64,000 bases of DNA from Neobacillus rhizophilus (GCF_018343535.1 NZ_JAGYPF010000004.1:269666-333665), one strand, 5' to 3'; shown: positions 15,555-25,236, counted from the stretch's first letter. Numbers and translations are program-made. The notes: generated by a model not told the origin, from the letters alone.

Positions 15555-17033
15555 TTGGAAAATAAGACCTATATGAACTGGGAATTTGAAACGATTGCAA
15601 AGCATACACTCGATATCCTTTTGATTGTTGACCAACATCAAATCGTTCAGTTTGCTACACCATCTGTCGAAACAATTTTAGGCTATCGTCCGGAAGAATT
15701 TGTTGGGGTAAATGCATTTGATCCCCTTTTACCGGAAGACCGGGATCGACTGATGCAATCACATAAAGAAGCGATCGCGACAGGTGAACCAAGGGTGGAC
15801 GAATATCGCGTGTTTCATAAAAACGGCGAATTAAAATATTTTGAATCGCGGGTCATGCCGGTTCAAAACCATCCCGACAATCTTATCGTTGTGTCCATTC
15901 GGGATGTTACATTGAGAAAAAGAATGGAATCGGAGCTTGAGCGAAGAAAGAACCGATATCAAGAACTGCAAAATTGTTTAAAAAACTACTCACAGGACCT
16001 ATCTGGAGTTATGAAGGTGTCGGAGCTTAAAAGCAGACTAATACATGAGCTTAACACAGTAATCCCGGATTCTGAACCGCAAATGATGATATATGATCGG
16101 GAATCGAAAGCGATAGAAGGGGAGTACCCAGTAAGTCTGGCGGCTGTTTTGACAAATTTAACGGTTGGAAAACTCAAGGTTGAAAACGAGCAGATTTATA
16201 TTTTAATAGGTGACCGGAAAGAAATGGCTTATATTCTCACCATTAAATCCTCTTCCATCAAGGAATCAATGGATTTGATTTGGCTGGAGACATTGGTTCA
16301 TTACACCGTAATGGTTTTTGAAAGTTTGAATGTAATTGAGAGTCTGATGAGTCAATTGGAAACAGCCCTTCAAAAAAGTGAAAAACCACAGTGGATTTTA
16401 AGATTATTGTTTAACTTATCGGAAAAACAAAGAATGGAATTATCAAGCGATTTGCATGATACCGTCCTGCAGGATCAAATGGCTTTATATCGAAACTTGG
16501 AATCCGTTTTAAAGGAATACCAATTTGATAGTGAAGTGGACCGGCAGCTAAAAGGAATCGTGCATGGGCTGTTGGACACGATTCATCAAATTAGAATGAC
16601 TTGCAATGAGCTCCGGCCACCGCTTTTAAGGGAAGCGGGCCTTATTAGCGCTTTAGAAAATTTATTTGATTATACCCAAGTAACATCAACCTTTAAAATT
16701 ATTTTTTCAGTCGGGAATATGGATAGCCTTATGATAAATGAAGAAGAAACCATCGGCATTTACCGCATTGTTCAAGAGCTGCTTAACAATGCCGCTAAAC
16801 ACTCCCAAGCTAGTAATCTGCATTTTCATCTAAGCAGAACTGATGAGAGTATTCATCTTCACTATTTGGATGACGGCGTCGGCTTTGCGGCTGAAAAATT
16901 GACTCCGTCCTTTAAAAGTATGGGGCTTTCTGGTATGAGGGAAAGGATTCAGAGTCTTAACGGCACAATAGAATTCACTTCACAGCCAGGAGCGGGCCTG
17001 AGTGTGAAGCTGCAGGTACCACTTAGTGTTTAA
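15555..17033 (+). CDS. PAS-domain sensor histidine kinase, orphan paralogue
   Basis: TTG 15555 follows GGCGGTGAAAG. A PAS domain occupies about residues 10-120 (VEYRVFHKNGELKYFE, VVSIRDVT), then a helical linker. A HisKA_3 dimerisation box LSSDLHDTVLQDQ holds the phospho-acceptor His301, and a HATPase domain follows with N-box IVQELLNNAAKHS and DDGVGF. This is the ComP/NarX class. No membrane segment is present, so it should sense a cytosolic signal. It has no adjacent regulator; the closest match in the window is the kinase at 23043, whose partner regulator at 24467 may serve both. Confidence 0.85.
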   Translation: MENKTYMNWEFETIAKHTLDILLIVDQHQIVQFATPSVETILGYRPEEFVGVNAFDPLLPEDRDRLMQSHKEAIATGEPRVDEYRVFHKNGELKYFESRVMPVQNHPDNLIVVSIRDVTLRKRMESELERRKNRYQELQNCLKNYSQDLSGVMKVSELKSRLIHELNTVIPDSEPQMMIYDRESKAIEGEYPVSLAAVLTNLTVGKLKVENEQIYILIGDRKEMAYILTIKSSSIKESMDLIWLETLVHYTVMVFESLNVIESLMSQLETALQKSEKPQWILRLLFNLSEKQRMELSSDLHDTVLQDQMALYRNLESVLKEYQFDSEVDRQLKGIVHGLLDTIHQIRMTCNELRPPLLREAGLISALENLFDYTQVTSTFKIIFSVGNMDSLMINEEETIGIYRIVQELLNNAAKHSQASNLHFHLSRTDESIHLHYLDDGVGFAAEKLTPSFKSMGLSGMRERIQSLNGTIEFTSQPGAGLSVKLQVPLSV

Positions 17034-17104
17034 TATATAGTAGCTACTATTGTAAATTAACTTTTTAAATAAAAATTTATTTATTATGATTTACAAAGTT
17101 ATAC

Positions 17105-17152
17105 AAAAAGCCGATTATCCTAGTTCACAGGAAATGGATAATCGGCTTTTTT
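17105..17152 (+). terminator. Terminator of the orphan kinase gene
   Basis: AAAAAGCCGATTATCC/GGATAATCGGCTTTTTT stem of about 15 bp with a T run. Confidence 0.9.
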
Positions 17153-17403
17153 CCTATTGGCTTTTAAAATAAATCAATAATAGACAAGCGCCGATTCATT
17201 TACTAACACCCATTAATATATTGCTAATGTAACCGCATTAATGTACATACCGATTCGCTTTGTGAGAGGTGCTGGCGGTACTGCAGGTACTTTTAGTGAG
17301 TGGTTATAGCGGCGGTGGTAGGTTGGTCGAAAAACGAATTCCTACCATTAGTTGAATTGGTGGACATTGAATTTATTTCTATGAAAGTGAGGTATCATAT
17401 ACT

Positions 17404-18111
17404 GTGAAATTTGAAGATGAAAAAGATCCAAAATCAATTTTATCCGATGCTTTAGAAAATCTTGAAAATGCTGAAGAGATCAATGAGGCTGCTGAAAAAG
17501 TGCAACAAGTTCTCGGGACTGAACCGGGATCTACAGAAGGTTCAGTCACTTTTGATGATCTTCTTGAAGTGGATGAATTTGCAGATGAGGTTGTACAACA
17601 GGCGATTGCTGATGAGCTTGCCCCCCCACCCCCTTCTCCATTTTGCGTTTGTGCTGTAACATTTAATATTTCTAACGCTGTATTTACACGCGTAGGGGAC
17701 GGTTCCGCAGCAGCTGATCTGCAAAGGAGAATGGGTGACGGTCTTGATGGACGTGGTGATATCTGTGGTCCTGGAGAAGGTTCAGACTCATGTAATACAG
17801 CAATAAGAGACCTTTTTGGTTTTCAATTTCCTAGACTCACTCCTACTTTTACATTTTTAGCAGATCAATATATTTTAAACCCCGATGGGTCTGTGGGTAC
17901 ATGTGTCAGCACTGATTTGGGGGTTACATTTACTATTACAGGAACGGGAACATTAAATGGTACACCAGGTTTCAATTTCATACTTACTTTATTAGATGGT
18001 GGTATGGGTAATCAAGATTCCGCTACCCTGACAATACCCGGTGCTGGACTAGTATTTACAGCTAATCAAACTATCTCCCCCGGTCAAGTAATGGTTAGAA
18101 TGTGTCCGTAA
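17404..18111 (+). CDS. Hypothetical surface-type protein with the shared N-terminal module
   Basis: GTG 17404 follows AAGTGAGG. The 235-residue acidic protein has no signal peptide. Residues about 10-70 (ALENLENAEEINEAAEKVQQVLGT...VTFDDLLEVDEFADEVVQQAIADEL) align by pattern with the N-termini of the two minus-strand proteins at 18459 and 19757: an E-K-x-Q-x-V-L-G-T core, then a L-L-x-V-D segment and a helix. A PPPPSPFCVC linker leads to a beta-rich C-terminal domain with six Cys, resembling secreted structural proteins. A spore-coat or exosporium location is a guess. Confidence 0.65.
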   Translation: MKFEDEKDPKSILSDALENLENAEEINEAAEKVQQVLGTEPGSTEGSVTFDDLLEVDEFADEVVQQAIADELAPPPPSPFCVCAVTFNISNAVFTRVGDGSAAADLQRRMGDGLDGRGDICGPGEGSDSCNTAIRDLFGFQFPRLTPTFTFLADQYILNPDGSVGTCVSTDLGVTFTITGTGTLNGTPGFNFILTLLDGGMGNQDSATLTIPGAGLVFTANQTISPGQVMVRMCP

Positions 18112-18192
18112 CCTCCATTTTGCAACCACAACACAGGTTGGCAATGTCGAACTAGTTGTTACGAATTGTCCATAGCTGTCACATGTAAAATG

Positions 18193-18216
18193 AAAAAACC
18201 CTATACGGGTTTTTTT
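18193..18216 (+). terminator. Terminator
   Basis: AAAAAACCC/GGGTTTTTT arms around TATAC, with a T run, 82 bp after the gene at 17404. Confidence 0.8.
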
Positions 18217-18337
18217 GCTGGGTAAAGGTTTTTTTTTAGATATTATTCAATCCAATTACTACAATTTACAAAATAAGAGATGAGTAAGGAGGATCGGGAT
18301 TACAAATCACCAATGCGTCTGTAATTGTTTAATGCAT

Positions 18338-18379
18338 AAAAAAGCCCATTCTTATCCGTCTCCTTAAAGAATAGGCTTT
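18338..18379 (-). terminator. Minus-strand terminator of the Gly-rich gene
   Basis: AGCCCATTCTT/AAGAATAGGCT (one mismatch) with TTTTTT on the minus-strand side, 80 bp beyond the stop at 18459. Confidence 0.75.
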
Positions 18380-18458
18380 CCATGCTGAATTTCAACGGAA
18401 AATTGGTTGGATTTATTTAAGACAAAAATGCCAGTACTGTCATTTCTATAGTCGTTGT

Positions 18459-19625
18459 TTAAAATCCAAAATAGAATATGTTAACAAGACCGTCTCCGAT
18501 ACCAACACCGGCTGTGTTAACTTGGTTCGTTCCGTTGTTTCGAGAACCACCGCCGCCGCCGCCACTAGCAGATAAAACAACATCTATTCTACTGCCACCA
18601 CCACCGCCGCTGTAGCCGCCGCCACCGCCGCCATTAAGTCCTGATCCACCGCCACCGCCGAAACCCCCAGGGGACCCAGTGTCTCCAGGAACTCCACCGG
18701 CACCACCATTAATATCATTATTAATTCTAATCCCGCCACCGCCGCCAACGGTACGGTCTAATGCATCTCCACCATCAGAGAAAACTCCGGCACCGCCGCC
18801 GCCGCCGCCCCTAGTAGTGCTGGAAACGACACCGGTGCCGCCAGCACCACCCATGCCGTTAGAACCTGGAGCACCGCCAACTGGATTACCAGTGGTTCCG
18901 GGACCAGTATTTGTGATATCGAATATTGAAGCGTCTGCTCCGTTATTACCGAGGCCACTATTATTGCCTCCAGCACCACCACCTCCTCCGGCTGCAATCA
19001 GTAAAGTTAACGATGTAAGATCGGAAGGTTTCGATCCTCTCCATACAAAGGATCCGCCACCGCCGCCGCCACCTCCGGAACCAGAACCGCCCATTTCACC
19101 AGGGAGTATGGCTAGTGATTCTCCTGGTGTTACAGCAAATTCACCCTGTAAAGACGCACCTCTGCCACCTACTGTACCACCATTTCCCAATCCTCCTTGA
19201 GCGCCAATTGCTTGAATTATTGCGGTAGTTGCACCTGCTGGAACAGTAGTTGTTACCACCGCTCCTGTAAGGGTAAATGTTTGTTGGCCCAATAAAACAA
19301 GTGGGGGTGTAAGGATTTGGATTAAATCTAAAACATTTTCAAATTTGAATTCTAACAACATTTCCTTCTTAATCACATCACGAAGCGTTCTTTGAACACT
19401 TGCGTCTACAGCAAGAAGGTTGGACAACGAAATGGTTGCAGGGGAGAATGTGGTACTTGTTGGGGTTAATGTGCCAAGAACAAATTGAAGTTTCTCGGCT
19501 TCTGCGTTCATCAGATGAGCGAGAGCCAACTCTTCAAGGGCAATGGAAGACAAAAGCAATGGAACTGTCTGTCCTATACTAAGGGAAATAGTAGGAGTAA
19601 TATTTGGAATGCTGGGATTAGACAA
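18459..19625 (-). CDS. Glycine-rich surface protein with the shared N-terminal module
   Basis: TTG at 19625 (minus) follows AAGGAGATG. Residues 1-110 are the shared module (ALEELALAHLMNAEAEKLQ.., VLGTLTPT, LSNLLAVDASVQRTLRD.., EFKFENVLDLI), nearly identical to the gene at 19757. Residues about 115-388 are a Gly-rich domain beginning FTLTGAVVTTTVPAGATTAIIQAIGA with long GGGGGGG and GGAGG tracts, then VNIFYFGF at the end. The opening strand pattern resembles PF12810-type Gly-rich adhesive domains. No signal peptide is seen, which fits mother-cell-assembled spore-surface proteins, but that location is inferred. Confidence 0.75.
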   Translation of the reverse strand: MSNPSIPNITPTISLSIGQTVPLLLSSIALEELALAHLMNAEAEKLQFVLGTLTPTSTTFSPATISLSNLLAVDASVQRTLRDVIKKEMLLEFKFENVLDLIQILTPPLVLLGQQTFTLTGAVVTTTVPAGATTAIIQAIGAQGGLGNGGTVGGRGASLQGEFAVTPGESLAILPGEMGGSGSGGGGGGGGSFVWRGSKPSDLTSLTLLIAAGGGGGAGGNNSGLGNNGADASIFDITNTGPGTTGNPVGGAPGSNGMGGAGGTGVVSSTTRGGGGGGAGVFSDGGDALDRTVGGGGGIRINNDINGGAGGVPGDTGSPGGFGGGGGSGLNGGGGGGYSGGGGGSRIDVVLSASGGGGGGSRNNGTNQVNTAGVGIGDGLVNIFYFGF

Positions 19626-19756
19626 TACTCTTCATCTCCTTAAATATATTAAATTAATTCTATATACCTTACTCGATTAACTATTAAGTGGACTGTACCC
19701 TTGTCCATGTATAAGGTAAATAAGGAATGTAGTGTACAGAAGTTCTCGTTGCAGGT

Positions 19757-21031
19757 TTAACAGAAAAACTTTTTTGTAATGATGAACGATATGTAAGGTC
19801 GGGCAAGATGCCCACCGTTTTGATGCGTTGCTCGCCCTGCAAACCATTTTTTCCTTAGGTTAAATAGGTGCTCCTGGAAAAAAATCGCCACTCCGACAGG
19901 TGCCCGTAAATGTGATGTAATCTGCCCGACACGAGTAGGATTGGGAGGAAAGGACACATCATAAATTGATACCGTATTGTTGTTCATATTGGCGACGTAA
20001 CAAGGATTAGGTGGGTAAATCACCATATGTTGCGCCCCACTTAACTCTCCCATCCCAAACTCGTTTATTTTTATAGGAACAGGAGGAGAAATACTATAAA
20101 CTTCTGCCCTGCTGATGTTAAAATTGGCCGCATAGAGAACGTCACCATTAACCGCCAAACCAGTTGGTCCATCCAACTCTTCATCATCACCAAAGCTTCC
20201 TGAAGGCTGCGGCATCGAATCGATAATTTGATAAGTTTGGATAGTGTTACTGAATTGATTGGCTACGTAAAGCGTTCTGTCTTTGATTGCCAATCCATTA
20301 GGTCCAACTAACTCTCCTTCAACAATCGGCCCTATAAGTGTGGGATTAAGAGGATCGAAAATATTATATTGTTGTATTGTATTATTGTTTTGGTTGGCGA
20401 CAAAAAGTTCGTCATTAAAAATCGCCAATCCCATAGGTCTAGCTAATTCTCCTCTTTCACCAAAAGTCCTTACAAATACAGGGTCAGTAGGGGTAGAAAT
20501 ATCATAAATGCTTATAAAACTCCTGTTCATACTCCTGTTAAAATTTGCGACATAAAGAGTAGTACCTGTAATCGCAAGTCCAGTAGGCCCTTCCAACTGC
20601 GGAGGACCACCAAACTCCCGAATAAATGCAGGATTTATCCGATCTGTAATATCAAAAATCGATACCGTGTTCCCTTCATTATTTGATACAAACAGAAATG
20701 CCGTTGGAGATGGTGTAATAGTGGCTACTAAATCCAATATATTTTCAAATTTGAATTCAAGTAACATTTCCTTTTTTATGACATCACGAAGGGTTCTTTG
20801 AACACTCGAGTCAACAGCCAGAAGGTCGGATAACAAAAGGGTTGCTGGGGAAAATGTAGTCCTTGTTGGAGTTAATGTACCAAGAACGAATTGAAGTTTT
20901 TCGGCTTCAGCATTCAAAAGGTGTGCGAGTGCTAATTCTTCAAGGGCAATGGTAGCCAACAACAATGGAACAGTTTGTCCAACACTAAGGGAAATGGTAG
21001 GTGTTATATTCGAAATGTTGGGATTAGACAA
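19757..21031 (-). CDS. Beta-propeller protein with the shared N-terminal module
   Basis: TTG at 21031 (minus) lies behind TTAGGAGTTG. Residues 1-110 copy the module of the gene at 18459, including the TPTISLSVGQTVPLLL start. Residues about 115-380 hold six or seven repeats of the type GPTGLAI-x-x-x-x-LYVAN-x-N-x-x-SIYDI-x-P, an NHL/YncE/LVIVD-like beta-propeller suited to protein or ligand binding. The last ~40 residues (LRKKWFAGRATHQ...) are not propeller-like and follow a run of seven A at 19878-19884; a one-base slip would end the protein shortly after VGVAIF. Confidence 0.75.
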   Translation of the reverse strand: MSNPNISNITPTISLSVGQTVPLLLATIALEELALAHLLNAEAEKLQFVLGTLTPTRTTFSPATLLLSDLLAVDSSVQRTLRDVIKKEMLLEFKFENILDLVATITPSPTAFLFVSNNEGNTVSIFDITDRINPAFIREFGGPPQLEGPTGLAITGTTLYVANFNRSMNRSFISIYDISTPTDPVFVRTFGERGELARPMGLAIFNDELFVANQNNNTIQQYNIFDPLNPTLIGPIVEGELVGPNGLAIKDRTLYVANQFSNTIQTYQIIDSMPQPSGSFGDDEELDGPTGLAVNGDVLYAANFNISRAEVYSISPPVPIKINEFGMGELSGAQHMVIYPPNPCYVANMNNNTVSIYDVSFPPNPTRVGQITSHLRAPVGVAIFFQEHLFNLRKKWFAGRATHQNGGHLARPYISFIITKKFFC

Positions 21032-21247
21032 TATTATTTCAACTCCTAAATATTTTATCTTTATAATTTACTCAATTAACTATTAAGTGGACAGTACTCT
21101 TGTCCCTGTGTTATCGGAAGAAGTATTCTTTTACAGAATTAAAGCTAGTAATTCCCTATGGGAAAGCGGGAGTTTTTTATTTGCACAATATTTAGTAGAT
21201 ATTACTTTAAACATCGAGGGTTAAGGGAGTTCAAAAGGAAATTTTTA

Positions 21248-21297
21248 AAAAAAGCCTGTATCAATGATTACTTGCTAATCAATGATACAGGCTTTTT
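21248..21297. terminator. Hairpin terminator before the 106-aa gene
   Basis: AAAGCCTGTATCAATGATT pairs with AATCAATGATACAGGCTTT, with one mismatch and T/A runs on both sides. It lies just beyond the stop of the minus gene at 21351 and can end it. Confidence 0.8.
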
Positions 21298-21350
21298 CTA
21301 TTGGAATTTAACTGCCCTTTATATCTTATTAACTTTAGAGTCCGTCTTTT

Positions 21351-21671
21351 TTAAAATTTAAATTCTAGCCCATTTTCTATATAGATCGTGTTCTGAAATC
21401 CGGTTTGGTTTATCAGATATTCCAATACATTTTTAGCAGTGCTTCTGATTATTATGGTCAGTCCGAAGTTGTCAATCACGCGTGCATAGCAGCGGATAAT
21501 CAGCGAATCATTTTCTGTTAACAGATGATAATAGACGGTTTCTTTCTGTTTTTTCGAAAAACAGTGAATGAATAGATATTCATCTGTTGGTACTATTGCT
21601 TTAATAAAAAGTTCTTTTTGAACGATTCGTATTATTTCCGCCATTTGTTTCTCTGATAAATTTATTCTCAT
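21351..21671 (-). CDS. Hypothetical protein, 106 aa
   Basis: ATG 21671 (minus) has a moderate GGTGAACTCGGA upstream. It is a small soluble alpha/beta protein beginning MRINLSEKQMAEIIRIVQKEL, with a VYYHLLTENDSLIIRCYARV strand pair. No family recognised. Confidence 0.55.
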   Translation of the reverse strand: MRINLSEKQMAEIIRIVQKELFIKAIVPTDEYLFIHCFSKKQKETVYYHLLTENDSLIIRCYARVIDNFGLTIIIRSTAKNVLEYLINQTGFQNTIYIENGLEFKF

Positions 21672-21927
21672 TCCGAGTTCACCATCTTATTTTTGATCGG
21701 TATTTCATCCCTTTTATTATACGAAAGTGTTAGTTCGCCTGTCACTAAGCGCAATGTATCCCTTTTTGTTTAATGGTCAATTTTCCTCCATTTCTTTGGA
21801 GGAGGTTATCAAAAACTTTGCGGGGTGATTCAAGTGATTTGCGGTTTGAAGTTAGCCATTTAGCAGTATGCTAAGAACATAATAAATGGAAGGATTTATC
21901 CATTCAACATTATAAGGAGTGAAAGAA

Positions 21928-22854
21928 ATGAGAAAATGGGCAATAGCGGGAATGCTTTATGTAACGATTGTCATTGTAGGTTTTCAGACTTATGACAAAT
22001 GGTTTGCAGATGAAAAGTCAACAGCTGCAGAGGCGGGAATGCAGGATATGGGTAATACGAAAAACAAAAAGAATAAGGATAACAAGGAAAGCATGGATAC
22101 CATGGGGGATATGGGGAGTTCAGATCATGGCAGCGAGGCAGCGGAAACGGGCGCTCATGGGGAGGAAGGAAGCCATGGCCATGATGGGGGTTCTTCACAT
22201 AGCGATGGCAGCGAAGTAAATACCTTTGTTTACAATGATAAAGACAATATTAAAATTTATTTAAAAGATAAGGCAGGAAATCCGATTGATGATTTAGAAG
22301 TCAATCATGAAAAGATTCTTCATTTGATCATTGTCGACGAACAGCTTCAGAAGTATTACCATTTACATCCTGAGCGAACAGGTAAAGGTGAGTTCACGAT
22401 TGGAAATATACTTCCTGAAGGGTATTATAAGGCATTTATCGACATTAAGCCTAAATCTCATGCTTATGCAGTAGAACCAGTTCCATTTGTGGTTGGTTCA
22501 CCAGTTGTAAATACGGATGCACATGGTCATTCATTAGTTCCAGATACTGATTTCACCAAGGTTGTCGATAGGGAAAAGGTTACAATGACCGTCAGTTCTT
22601 TTAAAGCAGGGGAGAACGTTAAACTTTCCTTCGATCTTGACAGAACCAATTTGACTCCATATTTAGGAGCAATGGGCCATGTGGTGATACTTGATGAGTA
22701 CGGCAAGAAATTTCTCCATGTGCACCCGTCCAATGATACGGAACCGATTTTTGAAACTACATTTAGTAAGCCTGGCATCTATAAAATCTGGGCTGAATTC
22801 CAACAGAATGGTAAAGTGAGAGCATTTCCGTTTGTGATTGAAGTGACGGAATAA
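21928..22854 (+). CDS. Membrane-anchored His/Met-rich protein with HLHP/HVHP motifs
   Basis: ATG 21928 follows AAGGAGTG. A single N-terminal membrane anchor (WAIAGMLYVTIVIVGF) is followed by a Met/His/Asp-rich linker (GMQDMGN, MDTMGDMGSSDHG, EEGSHGHDGG) that could bind copper, silver or another soft metal. Two cupredoxin-like beta units follow, each with a similar edge: KILHLIIVDEQLQKYYHLHPE and GHVVILDEYGKKFLHVHP. It is a clear paralogue of the lipoprotein at 32470. Metal binding is inferred from residue content; no transporter is adjacent. Confidence 0.65.
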   Translation: MRKWAIAGMLYVTIVIVGFQTYDKWFADEKSTAAEAGMQDMGNTKNKKNKDNKESMDTMGDMGSSDHGSEAAETGAHGEEGSHGHDGGSSHSDGSEVNTFVYNDKDNIKIYLKDKAGNPIDDLEVNHEKILHLIIVDEQLQKYYHLHPERTGKGEFTIGNILPEGYYKAFIDIKPKSHAYAVEPVPFVVGSPVVNTDAHGHSLVPDTDFTKVVDREKVTMTVSSFKAGENVKLSFDLDRTNLTPYLGAMGHVVILDEYGKKFLHVHPSNDTEPIFETTFSKPGIYKIWAEFQQNGKVRAFPFVIEVTE

Positions 22855-23042
22855 TAAATAGAATGTGAACCATGTGGAGGGGGAGGGCAGGCTGGACTCT
22901 CCCTTTCGTTAAAGCTGTGAAGAAAAAAACAAAAAATCTAGAAAGTGCACGAAAAGTGTGCCAAACACGCAAGAATTTTGCGGTTCGAATATAGAAGTTT
23001 CAGTTAAACTAAGAATAAGAGGAGAAATTAGGTGGTGCTTTT

Positions 23043-24467
23043 ATGGATAACAACCAGCAATTTTTTCAAACTATCCTCAATCATACAAGCGACGTACTCA
23101 TGATTGTGGATCGAAATCGTCACATTATATATATTACCCCAAATGTTTATGAGTCTCTGGGTTATAGACCTGAAGAGCTGCACAATCGAGACGGATTTGA
23201 CCTTCTTCATCCTGAGGATAAGGAAAATATGCTGCAAAGGCACCATAACCTGCTAACCTCTAAACAAAGTAATACCTCCGAATATCGAATGATTAGGAAG
23301 AATGGGGAAGTGCGTTATGGTGAGTGTAAAACCACGCCGCTTCCAGATACAGAGAATTATCTTCAAGTGGTTTCGATTAGAGATATTACGGAACGAAAGC
23401 GGATGGAACTAGAGCTCGAGTACCACAAGAACCGCCATGAAGTTTTACAAAATAGCCTGAAGAATTTTTCGAATGATCTTTCTTTCGTGATGAAACATGC
23501 GGACCTGGAAGAGAGACTAATCAAGGAACTTATAACCATTTTACCAAACTCGAATCCTACCATAATGAAAATTTTTCCAAAAAATATACATTTATCATTA
23601 GGAAAAATGGAGACGGTCTCCGACAAGGTACTGATTAAAATAGGCGAGCGGCTGCAGAGCCCATACATCATGTCCATCAATGCAAGTACCATTCGGGAAA
23701 AGATGGAATCCATTTGGCTGGAAACGCTGGCCTATTATTCGATGATGGTTTTTGAAAATTTAAATATGATAGAGAATCTGATCCAGCAGCTAGAAACCGC
23801 CACCCGTAGTAAGGAAACGCCGCAATGGGTGCTGCGGTTGATGTTTAATCTGCAGGAACAGCAGCGATTGACGTTATCGAGTGATTTGCATGATACAGTT
23901 TTGCAGGACCAAATTGATTTATACCGTAGACTGGAATCCCTTTTAAACCGCTATGAAATAGACAAGGAAGTCAAAACCAAGCTTGTTGGGATTGAACAGG
24001 GCTTGTTGGATATCATTCATGATATTCGGGTGACTTGCAATAACTTACGCCCTCCGCTGCTAAGAGAATTAGGGCTAAAAAGATCATTGGAAAATTTGTT
24101 CGAGCATATCCAGGTTAGCTCCACCTATAAAATTACTTTTACGTCAGAAGATCTCTCCATGCTTCCGTTAAGCGAGGAGCAGACGATCGGGATTTACCGG
24201 ATTGTGCAGGAACTCCTTAATCATGCAGAGGAACACTCTCGGGCGAATGAAATAAAATTTGATCTCTACCATGAGGATCATCAATTGAAGCTGGTTTACA
24301 GTGATGACGGAATCGGGGAGAGTTCTTCCTCGAATCATTTGAGATTAACAAATGTAGAGCAAAGAGCGCAAAGTCTTGGAGGGAAGATGGAGATCAGTTT
24401 GGAGCCGGGATGTGGGTTATTTGCTGCTTTACAGCTTCCCATTAACTTAGAAAGGAGTTTAGTATAA
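23043..24467 (+). CDS. PAS-domain sensor histidine kinase (ComP/NarX class)
   Basis: 474 residues from ATG 23043. Same domain order as the kinase at 15555: PAS (about 8-115, with TSEYRMIRKNGEVRYGE), linker, LSSDLHDTVLQDQ with phospho-acceptor His283, and HATPase with IVQELLNHAEEHS and DDGIG. It is soluble, without membrane segments. The stop overlaps the start of the response regulator gene by one base (TAATG), so the two are translationally coupled. Confidence 0.88.
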   Translation: MDNNQQFFQTILNHTSDVLMIVDRNRHIIYITPNVYESLGYRPEELHNRDGFDLLHPEDKENMLQRHHNLLTSKQSNTSEYRMIRKNGEVRYGECKTTPLPDTENYLQVVSIRDITERKRMELELEYHKNRHEVLQNSLKNFSNDLSFVMKHADLEERLIKELITILPNSNPTIMKIFPKNIHLSLGKMETVSDKVLIKIGERLQSPYIMSINASTIREKMESIWLETLAYYSMMVFENLNMIENLIQQLETATRSKETPQWVLRLMFNLQEQQRLTLSSDLHDTVLQDQIDLYRRLESLLNRYEIDKEVKTKLVGIEQGLLDIIHDIRVTCNNLRPPLLRELGLKRSLENLFEHIQVSSTYKITFTSEDLSMLPLSEEQTIGIYRIVQELLNHAEEHSRANEIKFDLYHEDHQLKLVYSDDGIGESSSSNHLRLTNVEQRAQSLGGKMEISLEPGCGLFAALQLPINLERSLV

Positions 24468-25117
24468 TGGTAAATATTTTAATTGTAGATGACCATTTAT
24501 CCATTATTGAAGGTACCAAAATGCTGTTAGAACAAGAACCGGATTTCAACATTACGGTTGAAAACAGTTCATTGAATGCGATGAATTTAATCAAGCTGCA
24601 CCATTATGATGTATTGTTGTTCGATTTATACATGCCACACCTAAATGGGCTTGAGTTAGCAAAGCAAGCTTTGGCCTATAATCCGGATTTGACTGTATTG
24701 ATTTATACAGGCTTCGATATCAAGCCTCATTTTAATTTGCTGGTTGAAGCAGGTGTTTCTGGTTTTCTTTCAAAAACTTCATCGCGGGATGAGTTAGTTG
24801 CGGGAATTAGGAGTGCCTTAAGGCAACAGGTAGTTCTGCCGCTTTCATTGGTCAGAGAATTAAGAAGGCCAGGGATCATATCGGATCAGTCCACTGCTAA
24901 TGAAAAAGTGGTTTTAACCAGCAATGAAGAACAAATCCTGACAGAACTAGCTAAAGGGAAAAGCACAAGGGAAATCGCCTCCAATCTAGCGATGAGCCAG
25001 CGGTCATTAGAATATAACTTGACGGCTCTTTACCAAAAGTTTGGCGTCCGAACAAGAGTCGATACCATTGCCAAGGCCAAGAAGCTTGGGTTGATTCCTG
25101 AGGAAGAATTGAAATAA
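24467..25117 (+). CDS. NarL/FixJ-type response regulator (ComA-like)
   Basis: 216 residues. The receiver domain has the acidic pair D8-D9, phospho-acceptor Asp53 (LLFDLYMP) and the conserved Lys in FLSKTSS. The C-terminal LuxR-type helix-turn-helix reads LTSNEEQILTELAKGKSTREIASNLAMSQRSLEYNLTALYQKFGV. It partners the overlapping kinase gene. Targets are unknown. A small hairpin with TTTTTT (25212-25236) ends the unit. Confidence 0.9.
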   Translation: MVNILIVDDHLSIIEGTKMLLEQEPDFNITVENSSLNAMNLIKLHHYDVLLFDLYMPHLNGLELAKQALAYNPDLTVLIYTGFDIKPHFNLLVEAGVSGFLSKTSSRDELVAGIRSALRQQVVLPLSLVRELRRPGIISDQSTANEKVVLTSNEEQILTELAKGKSTREIASNLAMSQRSLEYNLTALYQKFGVRTRVDTIAKAKKLGLIPEEELK

Positions 25118-25211
25118 TAACATTCTCATTTGGCGTACCTGTATTTGAAAAAATAAATAAAAAAGTAGTGGATTTCACAATTAAAATCGCACTGATTTTA
25201 GCGTGTAATGG

Positions 25212-25236
25212 GGGTTCCTTTGGGAGCCTCTTTTTT
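25212..25236 (+). terminator. Terminator of the two-component operon
   Basis: GGTTCC/GGAGCC with one G-U pair and TCTTTTTT after it. Confidence 0.55.

Noticed and set aside
18679-19200. Pro-rich plus-strand ORF
   Set aside because: Antisense of the Gly-rich tracts of the minus-strand surface protein; no start signal.
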